A DNA stretch of 64,000 nt from Chitinophaga rhizophila (GCF_019492185.1 NZ_JAICCF010000008.1:1-64000), one strand, 5' to 3'. Numbered from the stretch's first letter, positions 1 through 9,839 are shown. The notes: a model not told the origin generated them from the sequence alone. Translations and numbers: made by a program.

Positions 1-149
1 GACGAACAAGCGACGGCGAAGAGGTGGACTTGATCCGAAGACAGGACGGCCAAGGGACGAACAAGCGACGGCGAAGAGGTGGACTTGATCCGAAGACGGG
101 ACGGCCAAGGGACGAACAAGCGACGGCCAAGAGGTGGACTTGATCCGAA
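1..149. repeat. 55-bp tandem repeat, about 2.7 copies, cut by window start
   Basis: Copies begin at 1, 56 and 111; the third is partial and decays after about 149. The first two copies differ at a single base. Each unit contains three imperfect 11-mers of the form SGACGRMSAAG followed by GTGGACTTGATCCGAA. The period of 55 is not a multiple of 3 and there is no sensible open frame, so it is not coding. The same core recurs in the 88-bp array at 19971-20288. The array probably continues to the left of the window. Confidence 0.9.
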
Positions 150-250
150 AAGTAACCAGATACTGGTCGTCTTACAAAATAACAACTGTATAGTAATGTT
201 ACTAATGTAAGATAACCAGAATCTGTGAGAAATCAGCCGATGGACACCAG

Positions 251-1300
251 TTATTTCAGGGCATTTCGAAGTTCATTAGCAGCATATCTCAGGGCCGATT
301 GTACAGCAGGTACTTCTGCAAGAGGATTCAGTAATCCGTAGTCATGGATCATACCCTGTATCCTGACGAGTGTAACCGGTACGCCTGCCAGGTCGAGCTT
401 ACGCGCGTACGCTTCTCCTTCATCCCGCAGTACATCATTTTCTGCTGTCTGCACCAGTGTAGGCGGTAGTCCCTTTAGTTGCTCGAGGCTAGCCTGTAAA
501 GGGGCCGCGTAGATGTCTTTGCGCTGGTCCTTTGGAATATAATTGTCCCAGAACCATACCATCATATTTTTGGTAAGGAAGCGGGAGGTCGCATATTGGT
601 TGTAAGACACCGTCTCGAAGTCAGCATCTGTTACTGGCCAGAACAGCAACTGGAATTTCAGCGCCGGCCCGTTCTTGTGCGCTGCCATCAGCGCCGTGGC
701 AGCAGTCAGATTGCCACCGGCGCTATTACCTACTACCGCCAGGCGTTTGCCATCAATAGCTATCTCACTGCCATGTGCAGCTACCCATTTGGTAGCAGCG
801 TAGGCTTCATTGAGGGCGACAGGGTACTTTACCTCCGGAGAACGGCTATACTCGACAAATACCGCTGCCACACCTGAATATACTACCAGGTCTCTCACAA
901 AGCGTTGATGCGTAGGGAAATCACCGAGTACCCAGCCGCCACCATGAAAGAACAGGAAGGCAGGTAGCTCTCCCGTTACACCCGCAGGCCGCACAATGAA
1001 GATCTTGATACTGAGGCCGTCTTGTGTAATTGTTTTCTCTGTTACATCAACGCCTGAAATAACTGCTTTTACAGAAGATTGTGCGCCTTCCAGTACCTTA
1101 CGCGCATCGGCAGGTGCCATCTGCTCCATCGGCTTACCGCCTCCGCTGTTCAATACCTTTAAAAATGCTTTTGTACGTATCTCTATTGCAGGGTCATTAG
1201 CAGGATCCAGTACTTTCGTCTGTGCATCTGCACTATTCACTACACTGGCAGCAGCAATAGAGCCTGCGGCCAATATGTTCTTCATCGATTGCTTTGTCAT
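251..1300 (-). CDS. secreted alpha/beta hydrolase, hormone-sensitive-lipase type esterase
   Basis: Carboxylesterase of the HSL/bacterial family IV type. The oxyanion-hole motif HGGGW and the nucleophile elbow GNSAGG are both present, and a C-terminal DVLRDEGEAY stretch and IHDYG supply the likely catalytic Asp and His. The open frame reaches up to 1342, but the start at 1300 (MTKQSMKN) or 1285 is preferred because it places a hydrophobic signal sequence at the N terminus, ending near SADAQ. The protein is therefore probably exported to the periplasm. It is followed upstream on the same strand by an AraC regulator, which may control it. The substrate is unknown; small acyl esters are likely. 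Confidence 0.85.
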   Translation of the reverse strand: MTKQSMKNILAAGSIAAASVVNSADAQTKVLDPANDPAIEIRTKAFLKVLNSGGGKPMEQMAPADARKVLEGAQSSVKAVISGVDVTEKTITQDGLSIKIFIVRPAGVTGELPAFLFFHGGGWVLGDFPTHQRFVRDLVVYSGVAAVFVEYSRSPEVKYPVALNEAYAATKWVAAHGSEIAIDGKRLAVVGNSAGGNLTAATALMAAHKNGPALKFQLLFWPVTDADFETVSYNQYATSRFLTKNMMVWFWDNYIPKDQRKDIYAAPLQASLEQLKGLPPTLVQTAENDVLRDEGEAYARKLDLAGVPVTLVRIQGMIHDYGLLNPLAEVPAVQSALRYAANELRNALK

Positions 1301-1458
1301 TTGCTTTCGTTTATTATGATTAAGGAATGTCGGCTTGTGCAAAGCTATCGTACGGTTACACGGGCATCAATGGCGGAATAGTGTGCTCAGTTGTATATTT
1401 TGGTTAACGGTTGTGTCTGTGGTCTGTAGTGATGAATACGTGGTCGAGTGGGGGCTTT

Positions 1459-2373
1459 TTACAGAACGGCATCTGCTGTAAGACCCTTCTTGAAACTGGT
1501 GAAGTTCATACCTGAGTTGTTCTTGAAATACTTGCTGAAGTGCGAGTGATCATCAAAGCCCAGCAGGTAAGCTATTTCCTTCATGCTGACATTTGAATGT
1601 AGCGCCTGTCTTTTTGCCTCCATGATAATATGCTGCTGTATATGCGAACTCGCAGGAGTGCCGGTAATCTTCTTTACAATCCGGTTTAGATGATTGGCAG
1701 TAACACATAGTTCACTGGCATAATCGGCTACAAATTTCATCGTCCGGAAATGCACTTTTACCAGTGAGATGAAACGTTGCACCAACTCAATTTCCTTTGA
1801 CTGTGCCAGTTCATTTACCCTTACATGCTGCCGGCGCGAAAAGTAGATGACCAGTATGTTCAATAGTCCGGCCAGCACTTCTGATCTGAGGAGGTAATGA
1901 TTACAATACTCCTTGGACATCTTCGTCATCAGGTCTTCTATTTCATATTGCATATCTGCATCTGACGAGATCATGGACAATCCCATACCGTATATGTGCG
2001 TGTCCAGCCAGGTATTTCCCATGGTATAGGTTGCCCAGCGATAAAGGAAGTCCTGTGAAAAGGATATGTAGTACCCCTTAGGAGCATGTTGCAGTTTACA
2101 TTGCCTGACCTGTCCGGGCGTCAGACAGTAGATCATATCGTTGTTGAAGGGGTGATGCACCGCATCAATAGCAATAGTGCCTGTGCCTTCCTGCATCCAG
2201 ATGATTTCAAAATACTGCAATCTTTCCTGTTGACCGCTCAGTAAATGATGATCGCTGCGAATGGTCTCCAGCCGTTGGATCTCAAAATGATCATTCTTTT
2301 CTACCTTGGGTTGTTTGCGGGGATGCTGCAATGCGGGCAGCACGTCTGCGTCGTATAGGATTTTACTGGTCAT
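1459..2373 (-). CDS. AraC family transcriptional regulator
   Basis: 304 residues. The C-terminal 100 residues carry the double helix-turn-helix of AraC proteins: a first helix pair around FVADYASELCVTANHLNRIVKK and a second ending with IAYLLGFDDHSHFSKYFKN, the classic signature. The N-terminal 180 residues fit a cupin-like sensing domain. It lies 158 bp upstream of the esterase in the same orientation and is divergent from the GAF sigma-54 activator, with a 365-bp intergenic region between them. Target genes are not shown by the sequence; either neighbour is possible. Confidence 0.88.
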   Translation of the reverse strand: MTSKILYDADVLPALQHPRKQPKVEKNDHFEIQRLETIRSDHHLLSGQQERLQYFEIIWMQEGTGTIAIDAVHHPFNNDMIYCLTPGQVRQCKLQHAPKGYYISFSQDFLYRWATYTMGNTWLDTHIYGMGLSMISSDADMQYEIEDLMTKMSKEYCNHYLLRSEVLAGLLNILVIYFSRRQHVRVNELAQSKEIELVQRFISLVKVHFRTMKFVADYASELCVTANHLNRIVKKITGTPASSHIQQHIIMEAKRQALHSNVSMKEIAYLLGFDDHSHFSKYFKNNSGMNFTSFKKGLTADAVL

Positions 2374-2472
2374 AATGATGTGGTTTCAGTTCGTAAGGTA
2401 TCATGCTAATCTGGTGCCATGGTATAAATGGTTGATTATTATATAGATGTAAGGGGTATGCCTCTTCTTTAC

Positions 2473-2604
2473 TAGTCATATATCGTTAATTGTTCAGTAG
2501 ATTGTTAAAATATCAGGAGTTGGACAGGTCATAAATATCACCCACATAGAACGGTATGCACATTAGTCATATATCGACAATTTTTTGGTAAATTGTCCGT
2601 ATAT
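2473..2604. promoter_or_regulatory. pair of 41-nt imperfect direct repeats in a divergent promoter region
   Basis: Copies at 2473-2513 and 2564-2604 begin at starts 91 bp apart and match at 31 of 41 positions; the first 13 bases (TAGTCATATATCG) are identical. Copy 2 contains a perfect 7-bp inverted repeat, ACAATTT-N6-AAATTGT (2577-2596). The region separates the divergent AraC and GAF/sigma-54 activator genes. Two operator sites for one regulator, perhaps the AraC protein itself, are an inference. Confidence 0.5.
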
Positions 2605-2664
2605 GAATAATGCCAGTAGATTAGTTTTCTGTCTAAATTCTTAGCATACAATGAGTTATTAGCA

Positions 2665-2679
2665 TGGCATAGCGCTTGA
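2665..2679 (+). promoter_or_regulatory. possible sigma-54 (-24/-12) promoter
   Basis: TGGCATAGCGCTTGA resembles the sigma-54 consensus TGGCAY-N-TTGC with the correct GG-N10 spacing, but the -12 dinucleotide is GA rather than GC. It lies 60 bp ahead of the GAF activator start. Autoregulation of sigma-54 activators is common, but this single near match could be chance. Confidence 0.25.
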
Positions 2680-2738
2680 CCTATATTAACCAAATTTTAC
2701 TGGTATATCAGTTATACCAGTAAGAAGCACCACCTCAC

Positions 2739-5700
2739 ATGCCACGATCAAAATCTGTAGTACAATCATCTCCACCTGCAACATCAGGAAAGTCCTGGCA
2801 GCAGGATAGTGAATTGCAGCAAATGCTGTTGTCGCTGACAATGGACATCGCCAGGGTAAAGGCGAAAAGTGATCTCATGACCCTGATGAAAGCCCGTTTC
2901 AGTACTCTTTTTCCCTTTACGCATTGCGTAATCTCGGTTCCTTCCAGGGATAACCGGTCTTATAGGGCTTATCTGCTGGATACAGCGTCAGTGATAAGAG
3001 GGCATGACCAGTATGATGAACTGGTGGCTCATGAATGGCCGGTAACAGAAGAGTGGATCATTACAGCTATCGGTACAGGAGAACCTTTTATTTGCAAATT
3101 ACGTGAGATGAAAGCCAGGGGAGAGCTGTCAGGTAATATGCAGATTATACATGAAGCAGGCATAGAAGAGACCATGAACTGCGGGTTGATCTCCGAGAAT
3201 GAAGTAATAGGCGTGCTGTCGTTTTTCTCTAAGACGCTAGGTAACTTCTCTGAAGCCATATTTCCGCTGGTAAAGGTCATAGCGAGTTACATCTCGCTGG
3301 CAGTGGTCAATATTATGGCCCGGGAGGAGATAGAGCAGAAGATCAGGGAGAGAGAGGCCTTGCTTACATTAAGTGATGCTATCAGCAGGGTAAAAGACAG
3401 AACAGGTCTGCTGGATGTGATCAATACAAAGCTGAAGCAACTATTCCGTTTCAATTACAGCCTCGTGGTCAGACTCAGTGACGACGGTATGTCCTGTACC
3501 GCTTTCTTGCTGGATCCGCAGTCCACCAGTCGTTCAGATCCGGACTACAATAAAATTACTTCCCGGTGGCATACTATCAATGATGGTATTGTTGATAGAG
3601 TGCTCAATGCAGATGGTCCGGTGATGATAGATATTGAGAAGGAAGCTTTGCGGAGCGATGCGCCTGAATATACTATCATGCAGTTCCGGGCAGGCGTCAG
3701 GGAATGTGTGGGAGTTACGTTGAGAGATGGTAACCGTCAACCCCTGGGGCTTATCCTGTTTTGCGCAGAACAGAAGGGTTGGTTCAATACTGATGTATTA
3801 AACCTGATCCGTGCAGTGTCGTATCATCTGGCTACTGCGATGTCTAATATTTTCCATCATGAATATATACAGGCCAGGGATGCGGAGAATGAGTTACTGC
3901 TTACCATCAGCCATGCTATTGCCAGTATACCTGACAGAACAAAGCTGATTCACCGGATCAAGCGAGCCTTGCAGACACGCCTGCAGTTCTCGGATATAGC
4001 CATTGTACAATACAACATCAATAAAGGGATATACAAGGTAATACTGGAAGATTGTGAGAAGACCAATCAGCATAAGGACTTTGAATCTATTGCTTTCAGA
4101 GAGCATCCATTGCAGGATGGTCTGCATAATGTGGTGATGGCCTCAGAGGGTACAGTGATCCTGTCCGTACCAGCATTGCAGAAGAGTGGAGGCGTACATT
4201 TCGATTTTTTGGCCGCTGCAGGTATTGTGGAAATAGCAGGTATACGGTTAATGCACAACAACGAAGTGTTTGGAGGAATGACGTTGTTATCAGAGAAGAG
4301 CAACACGTTTTCTGCTGCTGACATGCGGCTGATAGAGCGTTTCTCTTATCACCTGTCAGGCTCTGTTGCCAATATGCTGGCAAATGAGGCCATACAGCAA
4401 CGGGAGAAGGAGAAGGAAATCCTGTTAGCGCTGAGTGCGGATATTGCCAGAACAAGTGGTCCTGAATCACTGATTGCAGTGATGCGCCAGCGTCTGAAAA
4501 GTATCTTCCGTTTCAATGATATTACTGTTGGGTTGTTTAATGCAGAAAAGACCGCCTTCAAGGTGATGGTGGCAGATGTGGAAGAGCGGCGTACTACCCA
4601 TCCTGCATTCAATGAAATAGCTTTCTCTGAGTATCCGATAGCAGATGGTATACATGATGTATTGTTACATTCAGATAAGCCTGAGCTCTTTTATATAGAA
4701 AACCTGCTTATGAAGAACCCTGGTAAACATCCTGGCATACAGTTCATTTTTGAGCGAGGTATCAGGGAGATTGCCGGCGTCAAACTGGTTAATCAGAATG
4801 AGGATATAGGTTTCATTACTATGTTATCCGAAGAAAGGAACTCATTTCGCCCGAAGGATCTGCACCTGTTAAAAGGTGTGTCAGACCAGGTAGCTGTAGC
4901 CGTTGCGAATATACTGGCAGATGAGAAGATTGAGCAGCAGCTGAAAGAGATCAACGGTTATAAGGAGAAGCTGGAAGAAGAGAAGTTATATCTGCAACAG
5001 GAAATCAGCAGTGTTTATACATATACTGATATCATTGGTGCAGGTCCTGAAATGCAGCGGGTATTCCATATGCTGTCGCAGGTGTCATTTGCCCAGAGCA
5101 CCGTCTTGATTTTAGGGGAGACAGGAACAGGTAAGGAGCTGATTGCAAGGGCTATTCACAATGCCTCGCCCAGGAAGAGTAAACTGATGGTGAAGGTGAA
5201 TTGTGCTGCTTTGCCGGCTAACCTGATTGAGAGTGAACTATTCGGGCATGAGCGGGGAAGCTTTACCGGTGCAGTCGAGCGACGGATCGGGAAGTTCGAG
5301 TTGGCGAACCATGGCACCTTGTTCCTGGATGAGATAGGAGAGATGCCGCTGGACCTGCAGGTTAAACTGTTACGTGCCATACAGGAAAAGGAGATTGAGC
5401 GTATTGGAGGGAAAAGTACTATCAAGACGGACGTCAGGATTATTGCGGCTACTAACAGGAACCTGCAGAAGGAAGTGGCAGAAGGTCGCTTCCGTAGTGA
5501 TCTCTTTTACAGGCTGAATGTGTTTCCAATAGTATTACCTCCACTACGCGATCGTAAGGAAGATATCTCTTTGCTGGCCGCTCACTTCATGGAGAGGTTT
5601 GCCCGAAGTGCGGGAAGAAAGAATGTCCGGCTGTCCAGTACTGCCATGAAGCAGCTGACGGCATACAACTGGCCAGGTAATGTGAGAGAGCTGGAACATG

Positions 5701-5987
5701 TATTGGAACGAAGTATACTGTTGACGCAGGGAAATGTAATCAGGGAGATTAACCTGTCTTCTCAACCAAAATCTGACCATAAAGTACAGCCAGAAGAAGA
5801 CTACACCAGGACATTTGAAGAGATGGAACGGGATTATATACTGGGTGTGCTGAATAAATGTAAGGGGAAGGTGTTTGGTCCTGGGGGCGCTGCGGAGATA
5901 CTGGGCATGCATGTATCTACCTTAAACCACCGGATCAAGAAGTTAGGTATCCGTAAGGAACAAACTTATTACATCAGGAAACCATAG
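2739..5987 (+). CDS. sigma-54-dependent activator with four GAF domains
   Basis: 1082 residues. Four related segments of about 175 residues (roughly 25-200, 205-380, 385-555, 560-735) each open with a similar helix (LLxLSxxIAR...) and look like tandem GAF sensor domains. A short coiled coil follows, then an AAA+ ATPase with Walker A GETGTGKE near residue 794, the sigma-54 contact loop as GSFTGA near 840, and Walker B FLDEIGEMP. The C terminus is a Fis-type helix-turn-helix (GGAAEILGMHVSTLNHRIKK). There is no receiver domain, so ligand or redox input through the GAF repeats is likely. It is probably in an operon with the NtrC-type regulator starting 73 bp downstream, whose ATPase domain is clearly paralogous. 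Confidence 0.92.
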   Translation: MPRSKSVVQSSPPATSGKSWQQDSELQQMLLSLTMDIARVKAKSDLMTLMKARFSTLFPFTHCVISVPSRDNRSYRAYLLDTASVIRGHDQYDELVAHEWPVTEEWIITAIGTGEPFICKLREMKARGELSGNMQIIHEAGIEETMNCGLISENEVIGVLSFFSKTLGNFSEAIFPLVKVIASYISLAVVNIMAREEIEQKIREREALLTLSDAISRVKDRTGLLDVINTKLKQLFRFNYSLVVRLSDDGMSCTAFLLDPQSTSRSDPDYNKITSRWHTINDGIVDRVLNADGPVMIDIEKEALRSDAPEYTIMQFRAGVRECVGVTLRDGNRQPLGLILFCAEQKGWFNTDVLNLIRAVSYHLATAMSNIFHHEYIQARDAENELLLTISHAIASIPDRTKLIHRIKRALQTRLQFSDIAIVQYNINKGIYKVILEDCEKTNQHKDFESIAFREHPLQDGLHNVVMASEGTVILSVPALQKSGGVHFDFLAAAGIVEIAGIRLMHNNEVFGGMTLLSEKSNTFSAADMRLIERFSYHLSGSVANMLANEAIQQREKEKEILLALSADIARTSGPESLIAVMRQRLKSIFRFNDITVGLFNAEKTAFKVMVADVEERRTTHPAFNEIAFSEYPIADGIHDVLLHSDKPELFYIENLLMKNPGKHPGIQFIFERGIREIAGVKLVNQNEDIGFITMLSEERNSFRPKDLHLLKGVSDQVAVAVANILADEKIEQQLKEINGYKEKLEEEKLYLQQEISSVYTYTDIIGAGPEMQRVFHMLSQVSFAQSTVLILGETGTGKELIARAIHNASPRKSKLMVKVNCAALPANLIESELFGHERGSFTGAVERRIGKFELANHGTLFLDEIGEMPLDLQVKLLRAIQEKEIERIGGKSTIKTDVRIIAATNRNLQKEVAEGRFRSDLFYRLNVFPIVLPPLRDRKEDISLLAAHFMERFARSAGRKNVRLSSTAMKQLTAYNWPGNVRELEHVLERSILLTQGNVIREINLSSQPKSDHKVQPEEDYTRTFEEMERDYILGVLNKCKGKVFGPGGAAEILGMHVSTLNHRIKKLGIRKEQTYYIRKP

Positions 5988-6060
5988 CCATTGTAGCATG
6001 ATTAGGAGACAGGCATATCCACAGACCGGCAAGCATGATTAAACATTTACTAACCATCGC

Positions 6061-7449
6061 ATGGGCGAAAAGATACTAATAGTAGAAGATATTTTTATTG
6101 AAGCCAATAACCTCCAGATGATTATGGAAAGGGCCGGCTATACAGTAAGCGGCATTGCGGCTTCTGTGGAAGTGGCTTTGCAGATGGTTGAGCAGGACAC
6201 ACCTGATTTTGTGCTCATCGATATCTATCTGAAGGGCAAACAGACAGGTATTGATCTTGCCAGGATACTAAGACAGCGCAATATTGCTTTCATCTATCTC
6301 TCAGCTAATTCCACCAAGCAGACCCTGGATCAGGCGAAGGCTACTTTTCCCTATGGCTTTCTTGTGAAGCCATTCCGGGAGAGGGAGGTACTCGTTACAC
6401 TGGAAATAGCCCGTTATCTGCATGCAAACAGCCTGGAAGCGCTGCTCCGGAAAGGCACAGCCGAGCCTCATCCGCATACTATTCAGGACCTGCGCGTACA
6501 TGGCATCGTAGGGGATAGTCCGCAGTTACAGCGTATACTTCAGCACCTGCTCATTGTAGCTCCTGCCGATACCTCGGTGCTGATTACTGGGGAGAGTGGT
6601 ACCGGGAAAGAAAAGATGGCTGAGCTGATACACCGGTTGTCTGACCGCGCCTCCCGCCCGCTGATTAAAGTAAACTGTGCGGCCATGTCTACTGAGCTGA
6701 TAGAGTCGCTGCTGTTTGGTCATGAAAAAGGCAGCTTTACAGGAGCAGTGGAAAGACGGATTGGCAAGTTTGAGCAGGCGAATGGCGGTACCATTTTTCT
6801 GGATGAAATAGGAGAGATGCCGTTAGAAGTTCAGGTTAAACTACTGAGAGTACTGCAGGAAAGAGAGATTGAGCGCATAGGTGCAGCACGGCCGCTGAAA
6901 GTTGATGTCAGGATCATTTCAGCTACCAGCCGGGATCTCGAGAAGGAAGTCGCAGAGGGACGGTTCCGTATGGACTTCTATTACCGGCTAAACGTGTTCC
7001 CCCTGCACCTGCCACCGCTGAGAGAACGGAGAGAGGACGTCCCTGCATTGATCAGGCACTTCCTGGAATTACATTGCCGTAACCTCGGTAAACCGCCGGT
7101 AACCGTCACGCAAAAGGTAATAGAAATGCTAACACATTATTCCTGGCCGGGGAATATCAGGGAGCTGGAAAACCTGATAGAGCGCGCTACACTGATGTGT
7201 GAGGGGAATACTATTTCATATATCGCACTGCCGGAGAAGATAGATTATATGCCTTTGCCTAAGGACGACAGGATTAAAACTATACAGGAAAATGAGCGGG
7301 AGCATATTATCAGGGTACTGCGTCGGTGTAATGGTAAGATCTTCGGAAAAGGCGGTGCAGCAGAACTATTGTCTATGAATGTGTCTACACTCAACTACCG
7401 CATCAGGAAGCTGGGTATTAATAAGGATGAATTGCATCTTCCAGGATAA
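6061..7449 (+). CDS. NtrC-family sigma-54-dependent response regulator
   Basis: 462 residues. The N-terminal receiver has the acidic pair E9-D10, the phospho-acceptor D54 in VLIDIYL, Ser in YLSANS and Lys in LVKPF, so it looks fully phosphorylatable. The AAA+ domain follows with GESGTGKE, GSFTGA and FLDEIGEMP, and a Fis-type helix-turn-helix closes the protein (GGAAELLSMNVSTLNYRIRK). It sits 73 bp after the four-GAF activator and shares long identical stretches with it around GSFTGAVERRIGKFE, which suggests an old duplication. No histidine kinase is adjacent, so the phosphodonor is unknown. Confidence 0.93.
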   Translation: MGEKILIVEDIFIEANNLQMIMERAGYTVSGIAASVEVALQMVEQDTPDFVLIDIYLKGKQTGIDLARILRQRNIAFIYLSANSTKQTLDQAKATFPYGFLVKPFREREVLVTLEIARYLHANSLEALLRKGTAEPHPHTIQDLRVHGIVGDSPQLQRILQHLLIVAPADTSVLITGESGTGKEKMAELIHRLSDRASRPLIKVNCAAMSTELIESLLFGHEKGSFTGAVERRIGKFEQANGGTIFLDEIGEMPLEVQVKLLRVLQEREIERIGAARPLKVDVRIISATSRDLEKEVAEGRFRMDFYYRLNVFPLHLPPLRERREDVPALIRHFLELHCRNLGKPPVTVTQKVIEMLTHYSWPGNIRELENLIERATLMCEGNTISYIALPEKIDYMPLPKDDRIKTIQENEREHIIRVLRRCNGKIFGKGGAAELLSMNVSTLNYRIRKLGINKDELHLPG

Positions 7450-7637
7450 AATGTACAGCTGAATAGCGTGATTTTCCATTGCCGGGGTATCTCCACTAGG
7501 GTAGCTTTGAGATATCGAAATAAATTTCAGCAGCTATGGAAAAGATCATATCACCACACATTTTATTCATTACCAGTACCTACGTAACTAACCAGCACCT
7601 GGGAATCCGGGGTTCTAAGATTTAAAGTGTCCGGTCC

Positions 7638-8051
7638 ATGAAACGTTATGCAAAAGCTGTGTGGCATGGTTCGGGGAAGGATGGTAGCGGGCATCTGACT
7701 ACACAGAGTGAAGCGCTTGAGAAAAACAATTACTCCTTCACCAGCAGATTCACCAGTACAGCAGGCACAAATCCTGAGGAGCTATTGGCTGCTGCCCATG
7801 CAGGATGTTTTACTATGAAGCTGAGTTTTGTGCTGGATGAAGCCGGTTATTATCCCGAAAGATTGGAAACGACCGCCTATATTAGCTTTGAAAACGGAGC
7901 CATTACAGCATCCCGGTTGTTTGTAGCAGGAATAGTGAAGGGGATCAGCCTGGTCGATTTTGAGGCCTGTGTGCTGGAAGCAAAGGTTGATTGTCCGGTA
8001 AGTATGGCACTGAATATTGCCATTACCACAGAAGCTAGCCTGACGGATTAA
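7638..8051 (+). CDS. osmC: OsmC family peroxiredoxin
   Basis: 137 residues, normal for OsmC. The thiol-dependent reduction of organic hydroperoxides in this family uses two cysteines, seen here as C57 in AHAGCFTM and C119 in DCPVSMAL. The N-terminal start (MKRYAKAVWHGSGKDGSGHL) matches the family closely, fixing the start at 7638. Cytoplasmic. It stands alone, 188 bp after the NtrC-type regulator and convergent with a membrane protein gene, so its own promoter is likely. Confidence 0.92.
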   Translation: MKRYAKAVWHGSGKDGSGHLTTQSEALEKNNYSFTSRFTSTAGTNPEELLAAAHAGCFTMKLSFVLDEAGYYPERLETTAYISFENGAITASRLFVAGIVKGISLVDFEACVLEAKVDCPVSMALNIAITTEASLTD

Positions 8052-8081
8052 TTACACGGCCGCTGTTACAGGCAGACTGCC

Positions 8082-8423
8082 TCAGCTAGCGCTTTTCCGT
8101 TTATGGGCGACAATCTTTGCAAAGGAGACCAGTTCGCTGATAGCGATAAGTCCGCAGATAAACAGGAAATTAGACCTGTCCATGCCCACGAAGAAGACAA
8201 TAATAATCAGGAGCGGGATCAGCAGCATTCCATACCCTTTCCAGCCTATGACACGTTGTAAAAGTGATACGAATAATCCCCAGATAAGGCTATAGAAGAG
8301 ACTTGCCATTAGTAAAACAAGTACCAGCTGGGTGCCTTTCACCGGAGCAATAAACTGGTAATACAGTATACACCAGATACATACAAAGAGGATATAGGAG
8401 GCAATGAATGCTAATCTTTTCAT
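8082..8423 (-). CDS. small four-helix membrane protein, unknown function
   Basis: About 113 residues from the preferred start (MKRLAFIASY); the frame also allows a start at 8465 that adds 14 polar residues. Four hydrophobic segments fill most of the chain, and the end is basic (AHKRKSAS), so an inner-membrane protein is likely. It lies just downstream of another small membrane protein gene on the same strand, 12 to 54 bp away depending on the start, so the two are probably co-transcribed. I do not recognise the family. Confidence 0.65.
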   Translation of the reverse strand: MKRLAFIASYILFVCIWCILYYQFIAPVKGTQLVLVLLMASLFYSLIWGLFVSLLQRVIGWKGYGMLLIPLLIIIVFFVGMDRSNFLFICGLIAISELVSFAKIVAHKRKSAS

Positions 8424-8477
8424 ACAATTGTCAAGCTCGTAGTCTGTACTAATATTTGACAACAATATACGAGTCTT

Positions 8478-8930
8478 TTATACAAAGTAGATGAAAACAA
8501 TGTAAAGTCCGAGGCTGAAAAGCAGGTGGCAGCTGCCTACAAGCAAGGCATAGCCGGGTATAGGAACTGCAGGAGGATTTGGATGCAGACGAATAAAAGC
8601 CGACCAGAAGGCGATCGCGACTATTCCCGTAATTACCCCCAGTGCAAGCGCAGATCCAATAGTGAGTTCTATCAGGTCAGCCCGCCACAGGTAGAAATAG
8701 ACGACTGCAAAGAATACCCCGATCAGGTAGTGTAGTATTGTGCCGATGATGATATCTATAGGGCGCTTAGTGAGCCCTTTATCCGGGGTAGTATGGTTAG
8801 TCACCATTGTGGATAGTACTCCCACTACCTTATAGTTCTTGCCTGTCAGCAGAGACAGCAGGTACAAAGCACCGGTCATCAGCAATGTACCAAAGATTCC
8901 TCCAGCCAGGATCATCAAAAAGTTGTGCAT
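8478..8930 (-). CDS. four-helix membrane protein, unknown function
   Basis: 150 residues with hydrophobic segments near 4-26, 62-84, 92-112 and 126-149. A loop between the first two carries NHTTPDKGLTKRP, and HPNPPAVPIPG precedes the last helix. No catalytic motif is visible and I cannot name the family with confidence. It is the first gene of a probable pair with the membrane protein downstream at 8423. The MHNF start is the only good candidate. Confidence 0.7.
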   Translation of the reverse strand: MHNFLMILAGGIFGTLLMTGALYLLSLLTGKNYKVVGVLSTMVTNHTTPDKGLTKRPIDIIIGTILHYLIGVFFAVVYFYLWRADLIELTIGSALALGVITGIVAIAFWSAFIRLHPNPPAVPIPGYALLVGSCHLLFSLGLYIVFIYFV

Positions 8931-9006
8931 ACGAATGTGTCAATGGTCAGCTTTGAGAGGTATAAAAACTATGCCACCGGATAATAGGAGGAGAATGCGC
9001 TGTCTT

Positions 9007-9735
9007 CTAGGGCTTCAAAAAGTCTATCAAGATTCCTAACAGCACAAGTGAAAGAGAAAATACGATCATACCTAACATATAGGCGGCTAATGCTTTAAAA
9101 TAACTGGACACTTTCTTAGCATCAAAAAATTGCCCGATGGCCCAGATGGCGTATAGTATAGCCACAGCACCTGCAATATTCATCAGGCTTACTTTAGTCA
9201 GTCCTTCAATAACGGCGAAGGCTGCAAAGATTAGCATACCTACTCCCATTACAAAGCATAGCAGGATTAATATCTCAAAGAAGTTATAATTATACCTGCT
9301 GAAAAACAGTTTAGACCAGAAAGCAATGTACATCCCCATGATAATGTTTGCATAGCCATAATGATGTTGTACCCAGGAGAAGATTAGACCTATAGCAGAT
9401 TGCTTGGAGCCATCAAAATTGACATACCCTTTCTCAATATGGAAGAAATTACTGGTTAATGTATATATTAGTGAGGTTATTATGATAAATATTACAGGCT
9501 TTACAAGTCTGCTTCTATTTGTTGCGATAAATTCTTTTACATTTTGACCCGGCCGGATCAATAGTTCCTTTATGGTATAAAATATCCCTTTGTCAAAATG
9601 TAAGATATGCCAGATCTCATGCAGGATATAGTCCTTATCAATTCGCTTAATTTGTATAGGTTGACCACAATTGCCACAGAAATTGTTGTCTACTGCATTG
9701 TGACAGTTACTGCAAGTGATTGTAGTAATAAGCAT
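9007..9735 (-). CDS. DUF3667-type membrane protein with N-terminal zinc ribbon
   Basis: 242 residues. The N terminus holds a zinc-ribbon pattern, CSNC at 9-12 and CGNCGQ at 20-25. It is followed by a conserved-looking segment (HFDKGIFYTIKELLIRPGQNV) typical of the DUF3667 family of Bacteroidota, then five or so membrane helices. The function of the family is unknown. The gene stands alone between the small membrane proteins and the divergent LuxR-type regulator. Confidence 0.8.
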   Translation of the reverse strand: MLITTITCSNCHNAVDNNFCGNCGQPIQIKRIDKDYILHEIWHILHFDKGIFYTIKELLIRPGQNVKEFIATNRSRLVKPVIFIIITSLIYTLTSNFFHIEKGYVNFDGSKQSAIGLIFSWVQHHYGYANIIMGMYIAFWSKLFFSRYNYNFFEILILLCFVMGVGMLIFAAFAVIEGLTKVSLMNIAGAVAILYAIWAIGQFFDAKKVSSYFKALAAYMLGMIVFSLSLVLLGILIDFLKP

Positions 9736-9839
9736 AGCTGGGATAATTTACTGTATTAGAGGTCTTATTTAGATTTACTGGTTAATAGAGTCTATAAGCG
9801 ACTCTTTTACAAAAGAAACTAATATACCGCTGCCAACGG

